From Deltaproteobacteria bacterium (GTDB lineage: Bacteria > Desulfobacterota > Desulfomonilia > UBA1062): 6,070 bases of DNA. The DNA lies in NCBI GenBank assembly GCA_003643935.1, contig QMLJ01000086.1:1-6070 (forward strand), given 5' to 3'. Below the pieces are notes generated by a model. It was not told where the DNA came from. It did no database searches and was given only the letters and a program-made list of their open reading frames with translations. A program made the position numbers and the translations under genes. This document shows positions 1 through 6,070 of this stretch, piece after piece. The stretch's first letter is position 1; each line of letters opens with the position of its first letter.

Positions 1-14
1 AAACCAGTAAAGCA

Positions 15-233
15 ATGAGACAGTTCAATTACGAGGAACTGGCCGCCCTGCACGCCATAGCAAGGATCCTTGACCAGGAGACAGGTCAGGCATGGCTAGA
101 TGTTGCAAGTGGTATTGACCTTTCTGGCAGGGAGGTAACTTACAAGCCGGGAGAAGGCATAACAGGCCAAGTCGCACAGTCAGGCAGACCAATGGCCATT
201 GCAAACTTGGGCAAGGAGAGCCTTCTGGTATAA
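15..233 (+). pseudogene. NifA-type sigma-54 regulator, N-terminal GAF remnant (internal deletion, truncated)
   Basis: This 72-residue frame reads as the beginning of the GAF sensor domain of NifA-like sigma-54-dependent activators. Residues 1-19 (FNYEELAALHAIARIL) match the usual first helix. Residues about 21-72 (ETGQAWLDVASG, then YKPGEGITGQVAQSGRPMAIANLGKES) match the second half of the domain, including the conserved GEGITG.V...GRP segment. The roughly 25-30 residues normally between them (second helix and first strands) are missing in frame, so the join falls at about nt 66-75. The frame stops at 231-233, just where family members continue with an LDRTG-like stretch; no AAA+ ATPase or helix-turn-helix domain follows. 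No clear ribosome-binding site precedes the ATG at 15 and the frame is open to the left edge, so the start is uncertain. A complete protein would activate nitrogen-related promoters with sigma-54 RNA polymerase; this fragment cannot. Family identity is likely; assignment to NifA specifically rests on remembered similarity. Confidence 0.6.
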
Positions 234-376
234 AGGTGGCGATAATAGGTGGTGGACCTGCCGGAATATCGGCTACATAGCAACTATGGCTCAAGGGCCA
301 TGAGCCTGTTATATTCGAGACAGCAAAGGATCTCGGCAGGAAGATAACGAGCGCTATACCATCAGAAAGAATGCCG
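212..376 (+). pseudogene. N-terminal FAD/NAD-binding fragment of a GltD-like oxidoreductase, with amber codon
   Basis: Read in the frame containing 233-235 (AAG), this stretch gives EPSGIKVAIIGGGPAGISAT, a stop (TAG, 278-280), then QLWLKGHEPVIFETAKDLG and RKITSAIPSERMP. GGGPAG is the glycine-rich dinucleotide-binding loop, and FE at the end of the second strand is the acidic position that binds the FAD ribose. The IP.ERMP piece matches the segment that follows in glutamate-synthase small-subunit-like proteins. The stop sits where relatives carry an ordinary (often aromatic) residue before QL, so it looks like a point nonsense mutation such as TGG to TAG. The usual GGKI motif reads GRKI. No start codon or ribosome-binding site of its own is seen: the upstream part of the gene is replaced by the NifA remnant, with the join near 218-233. 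At about 368-380 the homology jumps to a far downstream part of the same protein family in another frame. Confidence 0.65.
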
Positions 377-396
377 AGGCCAAGGGTGCAAAGTTC

Positions 397-1002
397 TTGT
401 GGCCGAGATTCACGGAGGCCATCACAGACAAAGGGGTGAAACTTGCCACAGGCGAAGTCCTAAGAGCCGACACAGTGATTGTCTCTATAGGTGATCAGCC
501 TGTGTTGGATTTCATTACAGAGGATATAGAGTCATCAAGGGGTTTTATAAAGGTGGACAAGAACTACCGTACATCCGACCCAAGGGTCTTTGCCATAGGT
601 GATACAGTGAAGCTCGGCCTGCTTTCAGATGCCATAGGTGCAGGTAGGAATGCTGCCCTAGCCATAGACTCACAACTAAAGGGTAAGGAGCAAACCTTTG
701 ACATAATCCCTCCCATAGATACAAAGAGGGTCAAGCTCGAGTACTATGATCCACGCGTGACATCATTTTGCGATATAAATGAGAATGCAAATGCATGCGC
801 GTCTTGCGGCCTATGTAGGGATTGCGGCATGTGCGAGACAATATGTCCGGAAAACGCCATTACAAGGGTAGACCTTGGGGATGGCGAATACGAATATGTT
901 TCTGACGACGACAAGTGTATAGGGTGCGGATTCTGTGCCTATGCATGTCCATGCGGCATTTGGAATCTGGTTGAGAACAAACCTTTAGATGAAATGGACT
1001 AA
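397..1002 (+). CDS. C-terminal part of GltD-like FAD oxidoreductase with double [4Fe-4S] ferredoxin domain (gene fragment)
   Basis: The homologous frame is already recognisable from about 373 (AEAKGAKFLWPRFTEAI) and is open back to 304, but there is no ATG; the coordinates begin at a TTG without a ribosome-binding site, and a GTG at 436 is the only other obvious option. Residues 1-90 hold the end of the flavoprotein fold: ADTVIVSIGDQP and the FAD-binding strand VFAIGDTVKLGLLSDAIGAGR. Residues about 134-191 form a bacterial ferredoxin module with two cluster motifs, CRDCGMCETICP and CIGCGFCAYACP, preceded by an extra pair CASC. In intact relatives this module passes electrons to or from the flavin in glutamate-synthase-like complexes. 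Relative to such proteins, the NAD(P)-binding middle, by my estimate 150-250 residues, is missing, so the full reaction should be lost. The tail itself has no stops and keeps every cluster cysteine, so either decay is recent or a ferredoxin-like piece is still made. glnA follows after 33 bp. Confidence 0.7.
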   Translation: MWPRFTEAITDKGVKLATGEVLRADTVIVSIGDQPVLDFITEDIESSRGFIKVDKNYRTSDPRVFAIGDTVKLGLLSDAIGAGRNAALAIDSQLKGKEQTFDIIPPIDTKRVKLEYYDPRVTSFCDINENANACASCGLCRDCGMCETICPENAITRVDLGDGEYEYVSDDDKCIGCGFCAYACPCGIWNLVENKPLDEMD

Positions 1003-1024
1003 AAAATACAAAAAAGTAAAGAGA

Positions 1025-1030
1025 GAGGTG
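1025..1030 (+). promoter_or_regulatory. Ribosome-binding site of glnA
   Basis: GAGGTG lies 5 bases before the ATG at 1036 and matches the 3' part of the Shine-Dalgarno consensus (GGAGGTGA). It fixes the glnA start. The 33-bp gap before glnA is A-rich and shows no convincing promoter, so glnA probably relies on transcription entering from upstream. Confidence 0.75.
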
Positions 1031-1035
1031 TAGAG

Positions 1036-2370
1036 ATGTTAGAATGCAAGACAAATCAGGATGTGTTGGACGCTGTCAAGGAATACAATGTAAGTTTTAT
1101 CCAGTTCTGGTTCACTGATGTACTGGGAATGCTGAAGAGTTTCAATATTACACCATCTGAGCTGGAAGAGGGCATAGAGGAAGGTATGGGGTTTGACGGA
1201 TCCTCCATAGAGGGTTTCTGCCGCATAGAGGAAAGCGACATGATTGCAAAGCCCGATCCAACCACTTTTCAGCTCTTACCTTGGAGACCAGAAGAAAGGC
1301 CCGTGGCACGTATGATCTGTGATATTATGAATCCAGACGGGACCCATTTCGAGGGTGATCCAAGGTATGTATTAAAGAGGATACTGAAAAAGGCATCTGA
1401 AATGGGCTATACCTCCTGTTACCTTGGACCTGAACTTGAATATTTTTACTTCAAGGATGATTCAAGCACTGCCATAATCGACAAGGCAGGTTATTTTGAT
1501 GCGCTCCCGCTGGACAAGGGCCCAGACCTCAGGAGGCAGACCATATTTGCATTGCAGGAAATGGGGATCAGGGTTGAGTACAGCCACCACGAGGTCGCAC
1601 CCAGCCAGCACGAGATCGACCTGAGATACAAAGATGCGCTGGACATGGCGGACACGGTAATGACTTACCGCATAGCGGTAAAAGAGATTGCGAGACTAAA
1701 TGGTTACTATGCAACCTTCATGCCCAAGCCCCTGTTCGGGGAGAACGGAAGCGGCATGCACACGCACCAGTCCTTGTTCAGGGGTGATAGAAACGCATTC
1801 TTTGATGCAAGTGACAGGTATAACCTATCAGAAGAAGGTAAACACTATATTGCTGGTATACTAAAGCATGCAAGGGAGATCACAGCTGTGAACAACCAAT
1901 GGGTAAACTCTTACAAGAGGTTGGTGCCTGGCTACGAGGCCCCGGTCTACGTGTCATGGGCAAGGAGAAACCGCTCTGCACTTGTGAGGGTGCCTATGTA
2001 CAAGCCAGGCAAGGAAAAGGCAACTCGCATGGAATTCCGTTCACCTGACCCTGCATGCAATCCTTACCTCGCATTTGCATGCCAGATAGCTGCCGGGCTT
2101 AAGGGTATTGAGAAAGGGTATCCGCTACCTGAGCCCATTGAGGAGAACATCTTTGAGATGGACGAGAAGGCAAGAGAGAATGCCGGCATAGAATCGCTAC
2201 CAGGTAGCCTCCTGGAAGCCATACAGATAGTCTCAGAAAGCGAACTGGTAAAGGAGACCCTTGGAGACCATATATTTGATAAATTCCTTGAAAACAAGAA
2301 AGTAGAGTGGGATAGGTTCAGGGTACATGTAAGCGAGTACGAGAAGGATTACTACCTGCCCATGCTTTAA
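1036..2370 (+). CDS. glnA: Glutamine synthetase, type I-alpha
   Basis: Cytoplasmic dodecameric enzyme that joins ammonia to glutamate with ATP, forming glutamine. The 444-residue length fits the short GSI-alpha class rather than the roughly 470-residue enterobacterial form. Visible motifs in order: the beta-grasp latch FDGSSIEGF (residues 53-61); GPELEYF (metal-binding glutamates); SHHEVAPSQHEI; the ATP/metal motif NGSGMHTHQSL; the glutamate-binding flap NSYKRLVPGYEAP; RRNRSALVRVP; and RMEFRSPDPACNPYLAFA near the C-terminus. Arg63 lines up with Arg62 of the Bacillus subtilis enzyme, which takes part in glutamine feedback inhibition. The adenylylation loop is absent: the equivalent stretch reads NIFEM, with Phe where a Tyr commonly stands, so control by GlnE-type adenylylation is not expected. 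No internal stop or frame problem is seen. It follows an oxidoreductase fragment by 33 bp and precedes the carAB pair, which uses its product. Start chosen from the ribosome-binding site and the family N-terminus. Confidence 0.97.
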   Translation: MLECKTNQDVLDAVKEYNVSFIQFWFTDVLGMLKSFNITPSELEEGIEEGMGFDGSSIEGFCRIEESDMIAKPDPTTFQLLPWRPEERPVARMICDIMNPDGTHFEGDPRYVLKRILKKASEMGYTSCYLGPELEYFYFKDDSSTAIIDKAGYFDALPLDKGPDLRRQTIFALQEMGIRVEYSHHEVAPSQHEIDLRYKDALDMADTVMTYRIAVKEIARLNGYYATFMPKPLFGENGSGMHTHQSLFRGDRNAFFDASDRYNLSEEGKHYIAGILKHAREITAVNNQWVNSYKRLVPGYEAPVYVSWARRNRSALVRVPMYKPGKEKATRMEFRSPDPACNPYLAFACQIAAGLKGIEKGYPLPEPIEENIFEMDEKARENAGIESLPGSLLEAIQIVSESELVKETLGDHIFDKFLENKKVEWDRFRVHVSEYEKDYYLPML

Positions 2371-2376
2371 GCCTAC

Positions 2377-2423
2377 CATGCATCTTGTGGCCCTATATGA
2401 TAGGCAGGGCCACAAGATGCATG
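2377..2423. repeat. Perfect 18-bp inverted repeat (strong hairpin) just after glnA
   Basis: CATGCATCTTGTGGCCCT at 2377-2394 is the exact reverse complement of 2406-2423, separated by an 11-base loop. Within the loop region CCTAT (2392-2396) could alternatively pair with ATAGG (2400-2404). The stem begins 6 bases after the glnA stop. It is followed by GTTGACATCC rather than a run of T, so it lacks the mark of an intrinsic terminator. Possible roles are 3'-end protection of glnA mRNA, a partial or assisted terminator that sets glnA against carAB expression, or an operator for a dimeric protein. A coding reading of this stretch has no family resemblance and was not accepted. Confidence 0.85.
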
Positions 2424-2453
2424 TTGACATCCAAAGCCAAGCTAAAGTAAGTA
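2424..2453 (+). promoter_or_regulatory. Possible weak promoter for carAB
   Basis: A perfect TTGACA (2424-2429), the consensus -35 box of sigma-70-type promoters, begins at the base after the hairpin and ends 51 bases before carA. The -10 side is poor: GTAAGT and TAAGTA lie at spacings of 17 and 18 but match TATAAT badly, and TAAAGT (2443-2448) matches better but at a spacing of only 13. Position in an intergenic gap supports a promoter; the weak -10 argues against a strong one. Confidence 0.22.
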
Positions 2454-2469
2454 AGTCTTATCCTAACCC

Positions 2470-2474
2470 GGAGG
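2470..2474 (+). promoter_or_regulatory. Ribosome-binding site of carA
   Basis: GGAGG, with a 6-base spacer to the ATG at 2481, is the strongest Shine-Dalgarno in the window. It decides the carA start over the overlapping out-of-frame reading that begins at 2378. Confidence 0.85.
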
Positions 2475-2480
2475 AAAGAT

Positions 2481-3632
2481 ATGGGCCTATTCGGCCAGAG
2501 AACCCCAGCTACACTTGTACTAGAGGATGGGAGTGTGTTTCACGGATACGCCTTTGCATCCTCTGGAGAGGTCATGGGAGAGGTCGTGTTCAATACCGGT
2601 ATGTCAGGCTACCAGGAAATACTTACCGATCCATCCTACAAGGGCCAGATACTGACCATGACCTACCCCCTCATAGGAAACTACGGGGCTAACGATGAGG
2701 ACATGGAATCAGACTCCATACACATGGAAGGCTTCATAATAAAGGAATACCAGCCATATCCCAGCAACTGGCGCTCTAAGTATTCGCTCAGGCAGTTCCT
2801 AGGGGCCCATGACACCCTGGGTGTAGAGGGTATTGACACAAGGGCGCTCACCAGGAAGATACGCACCGCTGGTGCCATGCGTGCAATCCTGTCCACCGAG
2901 ACCGACAACGTGAATACACTTATGAAACGCCTAGAGACCTATCCAGGACTGGTAGGTCAGGACCTTGTTAGGCTTGTAAGCTGCAGGAAGCCCTACATAT
3001 GGAAGAATGGGAAACCCATGGATTTGGTTTCCCGCAAATCCCTGGACCTCTCCCATCCCCTTGTCGTGGTTATTGACTGCGGGGTGAAATATAGTATACT
3101 CCGTAATCTCGAGGCCATGGGTTTCAGTGTTCTTGTGGTACCCTCAAAAACAACTGCAGCAGAGATCCTTTCTTACAGGCCTGACGGTGTGCTCCTTTCA
3201 AATGGTCCGGGTGATCCAGCGCCCCTAACCTACGTTATAGAGACTACGAGGGAATTGCTGGGAAAGTTGCCGGTATTCGGTATCTGCCTCGGGCACCAGA
3301 TACTGGGTCAGGCCCTTGGAGCAAGGACAGCAAAACTCAAATTCGGACACCATGGAATAAATCAGCCCGTGAAAAACCTTGATACATCACATATAGACAT
3401 CACCTCACAGAACCACGGCTTTATTGTGGAGACGGGTACATTGCCAGCCGATGTCAGGGAGGCCTTCATAAATCTCAACGACGGGACATCAGAGGGTATC
3501 TATTATCCATCATTAAAGGCCTTCAGCGTGCAATACCATCCCGAGGCTGCACCGGGTCCGCATGATGCAAGATATCTTTTCAAGGAGTTCCTCGACCTCG
3601 TAAGGCAGACAAGCTCGCAAGGCATGAAGTAG
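2481..3632 (+). CDS. carA: Carbamoyl-phosphate synthase, small (glutaminase) subunit
   Basis: Hydrolyses glutamine to glutamate and ammonia and passes the ammonia by an internal tunnel to CarB, for carbamoyl phosphate used in arginine and pyrimidine synthesis. The 383 residues match the usual length. Residues about 8-140 are the CarA-specific N-terminal domain: LVLEDGSVFHGYAF, then VVFNTGMSGYQEILTDPSY, then GIDTRALTRKIR. From about 190 a class I glutamine amidotransferase domain follows, with SNGPGDP at 240-246 and the nucleophile elbow GICLGHQ. Cys269, His312 (QNHGF), His353 and Glu355 (HPEAAPGP) fall on the same numbers as the catalytic Cys269, His312, His353 and Glu355 of the E. coli protein, so the glutaminase should be active. 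The frame is unbroken. Only 13 bp separate it from carB, and the carB ribosome-binding site overlaps its stop, indicating coupled translation. The glnA gene upstream supplies its substrate. Confidence 0.97.
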   Translation: MGLFGQRTPATLVLEDGSVFHGYAFASSGEVMGEVVFNTGMSGYQEILTDPSYKGQILTMTYPLIGNYGANDEDMESDSIHMEGFIIKEYQPYPSNWRSKYSLRQFLGAHDTLGVEGIDTRALTRKIRTAGAMRAILSTETDNVNTLMKRLETYPGLVGQDLVRLVSCRKPYIWKNGKPMDLVSRKSLDLSHPLVVVIDCGVKYSILRNLEAMGFSVLVVPSKTTAAEILSYRPDGVLLSNGPGDPAPLTYVIETTRELLGKLPVFGICLGHQILGQALGARTAKLKFGHHGINQPVKNLDTSHIDITSQNHGFIVETGTLPADVREAFINLNDGTSEGIYYPSLKAFSVQYHPEAAPGPHDARYLFKEFLDLVRQTSSQGMK

Positions 3633-3636
3633 GGAG
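3631..3636 (+). promoter_or_regulatory. Ribosome-binding site of carB
   Basis: AGGGAG overlaps the last two bases of the carA TAG and stands 9 bases before a GTG start. The match is weaker than that of carA; overlap with the carA stop suggests that ribosomes finishing carA re-initiate here. Confidence 0.6.
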
Positions 3637-3645
3637 TAAATCACA

Positions 3646-6070
3646 GTGCCGAAAAGGGATGACATAAAAAAAATACTCATCATAGGTTCAGGACCGATTA
3701 TCATTAGCCAGGCATGCGAATTTGACTATTCCGGTACCCAGGCATGCAAGGCCCTAAAGGAAGAAGGCTACGAGGTAGTTCTCATAAACTCAAACCCTGC
3801 AACCATAATGACTGACCCGGAGATGGCTGATAGGACATACATAGAGCCTATCACACCGGATGCACTGGAGAAGATCATAAAGAAAGAAAGGCCTGATGCC
3901 CTACTGCCCACGCTAGGAGGCCAGACAGGACTTAATACAGCGGTTGAGGTTGCAGATAGGGGTGTCCTTGACCGCTATGGCGTGGAGATGATCGGCGCAT
4001 CCATTGATGTCATACACAAGGCCGAAGACAGGGAAAAGTTTCGGCATGCAGTGGAAAAAATAGGGCTCAGGGTACCCAGGAGTGGATTTGCAAGGAGCAT
4101 GGACGAGGCGATAATCGTGGCCGAGGATATCGGGCTACCCGTCATAATACGTCCATCCTTTACCCTTGGGGGAAGTGGTGGTGGCGTCGCCTATAACAGA
4201 GAGGACCTGGAACAGATAGCAAAGAGCGGCCTTGATGCAAGCCTCATAGACGAGATAATGCTGGAAGAATCAGTGCTGGGATGGAAAGAGTTCGAGCTCG
4301 AGGTCATGCGAGACAAGGCTGATAACGTGGTCATAATATGTTCCATAGAGAACGTAGACCCCATGGGTATTCATACAGGGGAATCGATCACGGTTGCCCC
4401 TGCCCAGACCCTTACTGACAAGGAATATCAGAAGATGAGGGATGCCGCCATCGCCATTATGAGGGAAATAGGCGTTGAGACAGGCGGTTCCAACGTGCAG
4501 TTTGCCATAAATCCGGAAAATGGAGAGATGGTGGCCATAGAGATGAACCCGCGCGTGTCGCGCTCCTCTGCACTTGCATCAAAGGCAACAGGCTTCCCCA
4601 TAGCAAAGATAGCTGCAAAGCTGGCAGTTGGATATACCTTGGACGAGATACCCAACGACATAACAAGGGAGACCATGGCATCCTTTGAGCCCACCATAGA
4701 TTACTGCGTTGTCAAGATACCCAGGTGGACATTCGAGAAATTCCCTGAGACAGAAGACCTTCTCACCACATCCATGAAATCAGTAGGCGAGACCATGGCC
4801 ATAGGCAGGACATTCAGGGAGGCCCTGCACAAGGCTGTAAGGTCCCTGGAGATAGGCAGGTACAGCCTGCATCAGGTACTGCCACCAGGTATTGAGGATG
4901 TAAAAAAATTTCTCATACCCAAGCTGACAACCCCTAACTCCTCAAGGCTGTTTTACATTGCAGCTGCGTTCGAACATGGAATGAGCATCGATGAGATCTA
5001 TGGTATGACACGTATAGATCCATGGTTCCTCTATCATATTCGTTCACTGGTAGAGGCGGAATCCTTGCTTAAAAAGGAGAGGCCTTCAGTGGAGACCCTC
5101 AAGGAAGCAAAGATGCTTGGGTTCTCAGACAAGCGACTTGCACAGTTATGGGACATGAAAGAAAAGGATGTACGTACATGGAGATACCAGGAGGGGATAA
5201 ACCCTGTATACAAACTGGTGGACACGTGCGCTGCAGAGTTCGAGGCATACACTCCATACTACTACTCGACTTACGAGGAAGAAGACGAGGCAAGGCCCTC
5301 CTCCAGGAAAAAGGTTGTTATCTTAGGTGGTGGTCCAAACCGTATAGGCCAAGGTATTGAATTTGACTATTGCTGCGTTCATGCCTCCTTTGCGCTTCGC
5401 GAGGAGGGTATTGAGAGCATAATGGTGAATTCAAACCCTGAGACAGTAAGCACAGACTATGATACATCAGACAAGCTGTATTTCGAACCCCTCACCCTTG
5501 AAGATGTACTGCATATATTGAAAACAGAGAGGCCTTACGGTGTTATTGTCCAGTTCGGGGGGCAGACCCCGCTAAACCTTGCTAAAAAGCTTGAGGCAGA
5601 GGGCGTGCCTATACTGGGAACATCACCCGATGCCATAGACTGTGCAGAGGACAGGGACAGGTTCCTCAACATCGTAAGAAAGCTAAACTTGAGGCAGCCT
5701 GCAAGCGATACTGTAATGTCCGTGGACAAGGCACTAAGGGTTGCCGAGAGGATCGGGTACCCTGTGCTGGTAAGGCCCTCTTACGTACTTGGCGGCCGTT
5801 CCATGGAGATCGTCTACGATGCAAAGAGCCTCAGGGAGTTCATGACAAAGGCCATAGCACTCTTTCCGGATCACCCTATTCTCATTGACAAGTTTCTTGA
5901 AGATGCCATTGAAATAGACGTGGATGCCATAAGTGATGGCCATATAACGGTGATAGGCGGTATCATGGAACACATTGAAGAGGCAGGTGTGCATTCCGGG
6001 GACAGTGCATGCGTGCTGCCACCAATAAGCCTGCCCATGGAGGTGATTGATACCATAAGGATGCAGACAA
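3646..6070 (+). CDS. carB: Carbamoyl-phosphate synthase, large subunit (cut by window end)
   Basis: Synthetase subunit that makes carboxyphosphate from bicarbonate and ATP, aminates it to carbamate with ammonia from CarA, and phosphorylates it to carbamoyl phosphate. The GTG start gives a PKRDDIKK N-terminus like E. coli CarB (PKRTDIKS). About 808 codons are present of a usual 1,070 or so; there is no stop before the edge. Residues 1-402 are the first ATP-grasp half: AEDR with Arg129, [15 protein letters not shown] with Arg169, Glu215, and Glu299/Asn301 in [11 protein letters not shown], all on E. coli numbers. About 403-550 is the oligomerisation domain. From 556 the second half repeats the fold: [42 protein letters not shown] with Arg670 (E. 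coli 675), VRPSYVLGG with Arg710 (E. coli 715) and [15 protein letters not shown]. Missing beyond the edge are the last metal-binding motif and the allosteric domain, where ornithine and UMP bind in E. coli. Two unusual residues, Ser21 and Cys666, are described in the findings. Confidence 0.96.
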   Translation, partial: MPKRDDIKKILIIGSGPIIISQACEFDYSGTQACKALKEEGYEVVLINSNPATIMTDPEMADRTYIEPITPDALEKIIKKERPDALLPTLGGQTGLNTAVEVADRGVLDRYGVEMIGASIDVIHKAEDREKFRHAVEKIGLRVPRSGFARSMDEAIIVAEDIGLPVIIRPSFTLGGSGGGVAYNREDLEQIAKSGLDASLIDEIMLEESVLGWKEFELEVMRDKADNVVIICSIENVDPMGIHTGESITVAPAQTLTDKEYQKMRDAAIAIMREIGVETGGSNVQFAINPENGEMVAIEMNPRVSRSSALASKATGFPIAKIAAKLAVGYTLDEIPNDITRETMASFEPTIDYCVVKIPRWTFEKFPETEDLLTTSMKSVGETMAIGRTFREALHKAVRSLEIGRYSLHQVLPPGIEDVKKFLIPKLTTPNSSRLFYIAAAFEHGMSIDEIYGMTRIDPWFLYHIRSLVEAESLLKKERPSVETLKEAKMLGFSDKRLAQLWDMKEKDVRTWRYQEGINPVYKLVDTCAAEFEAYTPYYYSTYEEEDEARPSSRKKVVILGGGPNRIGQGIEFDYCCVHASFALREEGIESIMVNSNPETVSTDYDTSDKLYFEPLTLEDVLHILKTERPYGVIVQFGGQTPLNLAKKLEAEGVPILGTSPDAIDCAEDRDRFLNIVRKLNLRQPASDTVMSVDKALRVAERIGYPVLVRPSYVLGGRSMEIVYDAKSLREFMTKAIALFPDHPILIDKFLEDAIEIDVDAISDGHITVIGGIMEHIEEAGVHSGDSACVLPPISLPMEVIDTIRMQT

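Noticed and set aside
278..280. TAG in the oxidoreductase read as pyrrolysine, which some Desulfobacterota use
   Set aside because: It sits in the helix after the dinucleotide-binding loop, where no pyrrolysine is known, and the same gene has a large deletion and frame change shortly after, so nonsense mutation is the simpler reading.
860..1054. Minus-strand 64-codon frame across the oxidoreductase/glnA gap
   Set aside because: It is antisense to the ferredoxin motifs and the glnA ribosome-binding site and has no features of its own.
1302..1320. TGGCAC-like sequence inside glnA as a sigma-54 promoter
   Set aside because: The -12 TTGC element is missing at the needed spacing and the site lies within coding sequence of a conserved gene.
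2377..2423. Hairpin as a classical intrinsic terminator
   Set aside because: No T-rich tract follows the stem on the + strand; before the stem, the reverse strand also lacks a T run.
2378..2692. Open + strand frame of 104 codons starting inside the hairpin
   Set aside because: It overlaps carA out of frame, begins within the inverted repeat, has no ribosome-binding site and no family resemblance.
4428..4697. Minus-strand open frames opposite carB (also near 5034-5293 and 5535-6056) as possible antisense genes
   Set aside because: They mirror a strongly conserved coding frame, show no recognisable domains and lack convincing ribosome-binding sites.

Overview
The window reads as bacterial chromosome carrying core nitrogen and carbamoyl-phosphate metabolism, all on the + strand: a decayed NifA-type regulator fragment, a decayed FAD/iron-sulfur oxidoreductase of the glutamate-synthase small-subunit (GltD-like) type, glnA (type I-alpha glutamine synthetase), carA, and a carB that runs off the right edge. 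The NifA GAF wording, the GltD-like protein with a C-terminal double [4Fe-4S] ferredoxin module and the short unadenylylated GlnA together recall anaerobic Desulfobacterota (deltaproteobacterial sulfate/sulfur metabolisers and relatives). Heavy use of AGG (Arg) and ATA (Ile) at roughly balanced GC fits a thermophilic or deep-branching member. This placement is an inference from remembered families, not a database result.

Region by region: 1-233 is a NifA-like GAF domain with about 25-30 residues missing inside it, cut off before any AAA+ or DNA-binding domain. It runs directly, in another frame, into the dinucleotide-binding start of an FAD oxidoreductase (about 212-376), which has an in-frame amber codon at 278-280. 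A second large deletion with a frame change near 368-380 joins this to the intact C-terminal end of such an oxidoreductase with its ferredoxin domain (to 1002). Thus three joins and one nonsense codon lie in under 400 bp. From 1036 on everything looks healthy: glnA (1036-2370), a 110-bp gap with a perfect 18-bp hairpin, carA (2481-3632), and carB from a GTG at 3646 to the window end (about 808 of roughly 1,070 codons).

Functionally, GlnA makes glutamine from glutamate and ammonia; CarA takes the amide nitrogen of glutamine and CarB turns it, with bicarbonate and two ATP, into carbamoyl phosphate for arginine and pyrimidines. The glnA-carA-carB order therefore puts producer and consumer of glutamine side by side. 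The upstream wreckage looks like what is left of a larger nifA / glutamate-synthase-like block. Either this lineage (or strain) is losing it, or the assembly has collapsed it. That is the main point of interest; I see no new defence, mobile or RNA system here, no tRNA or rRNA, no CRISPR array and no transposase.
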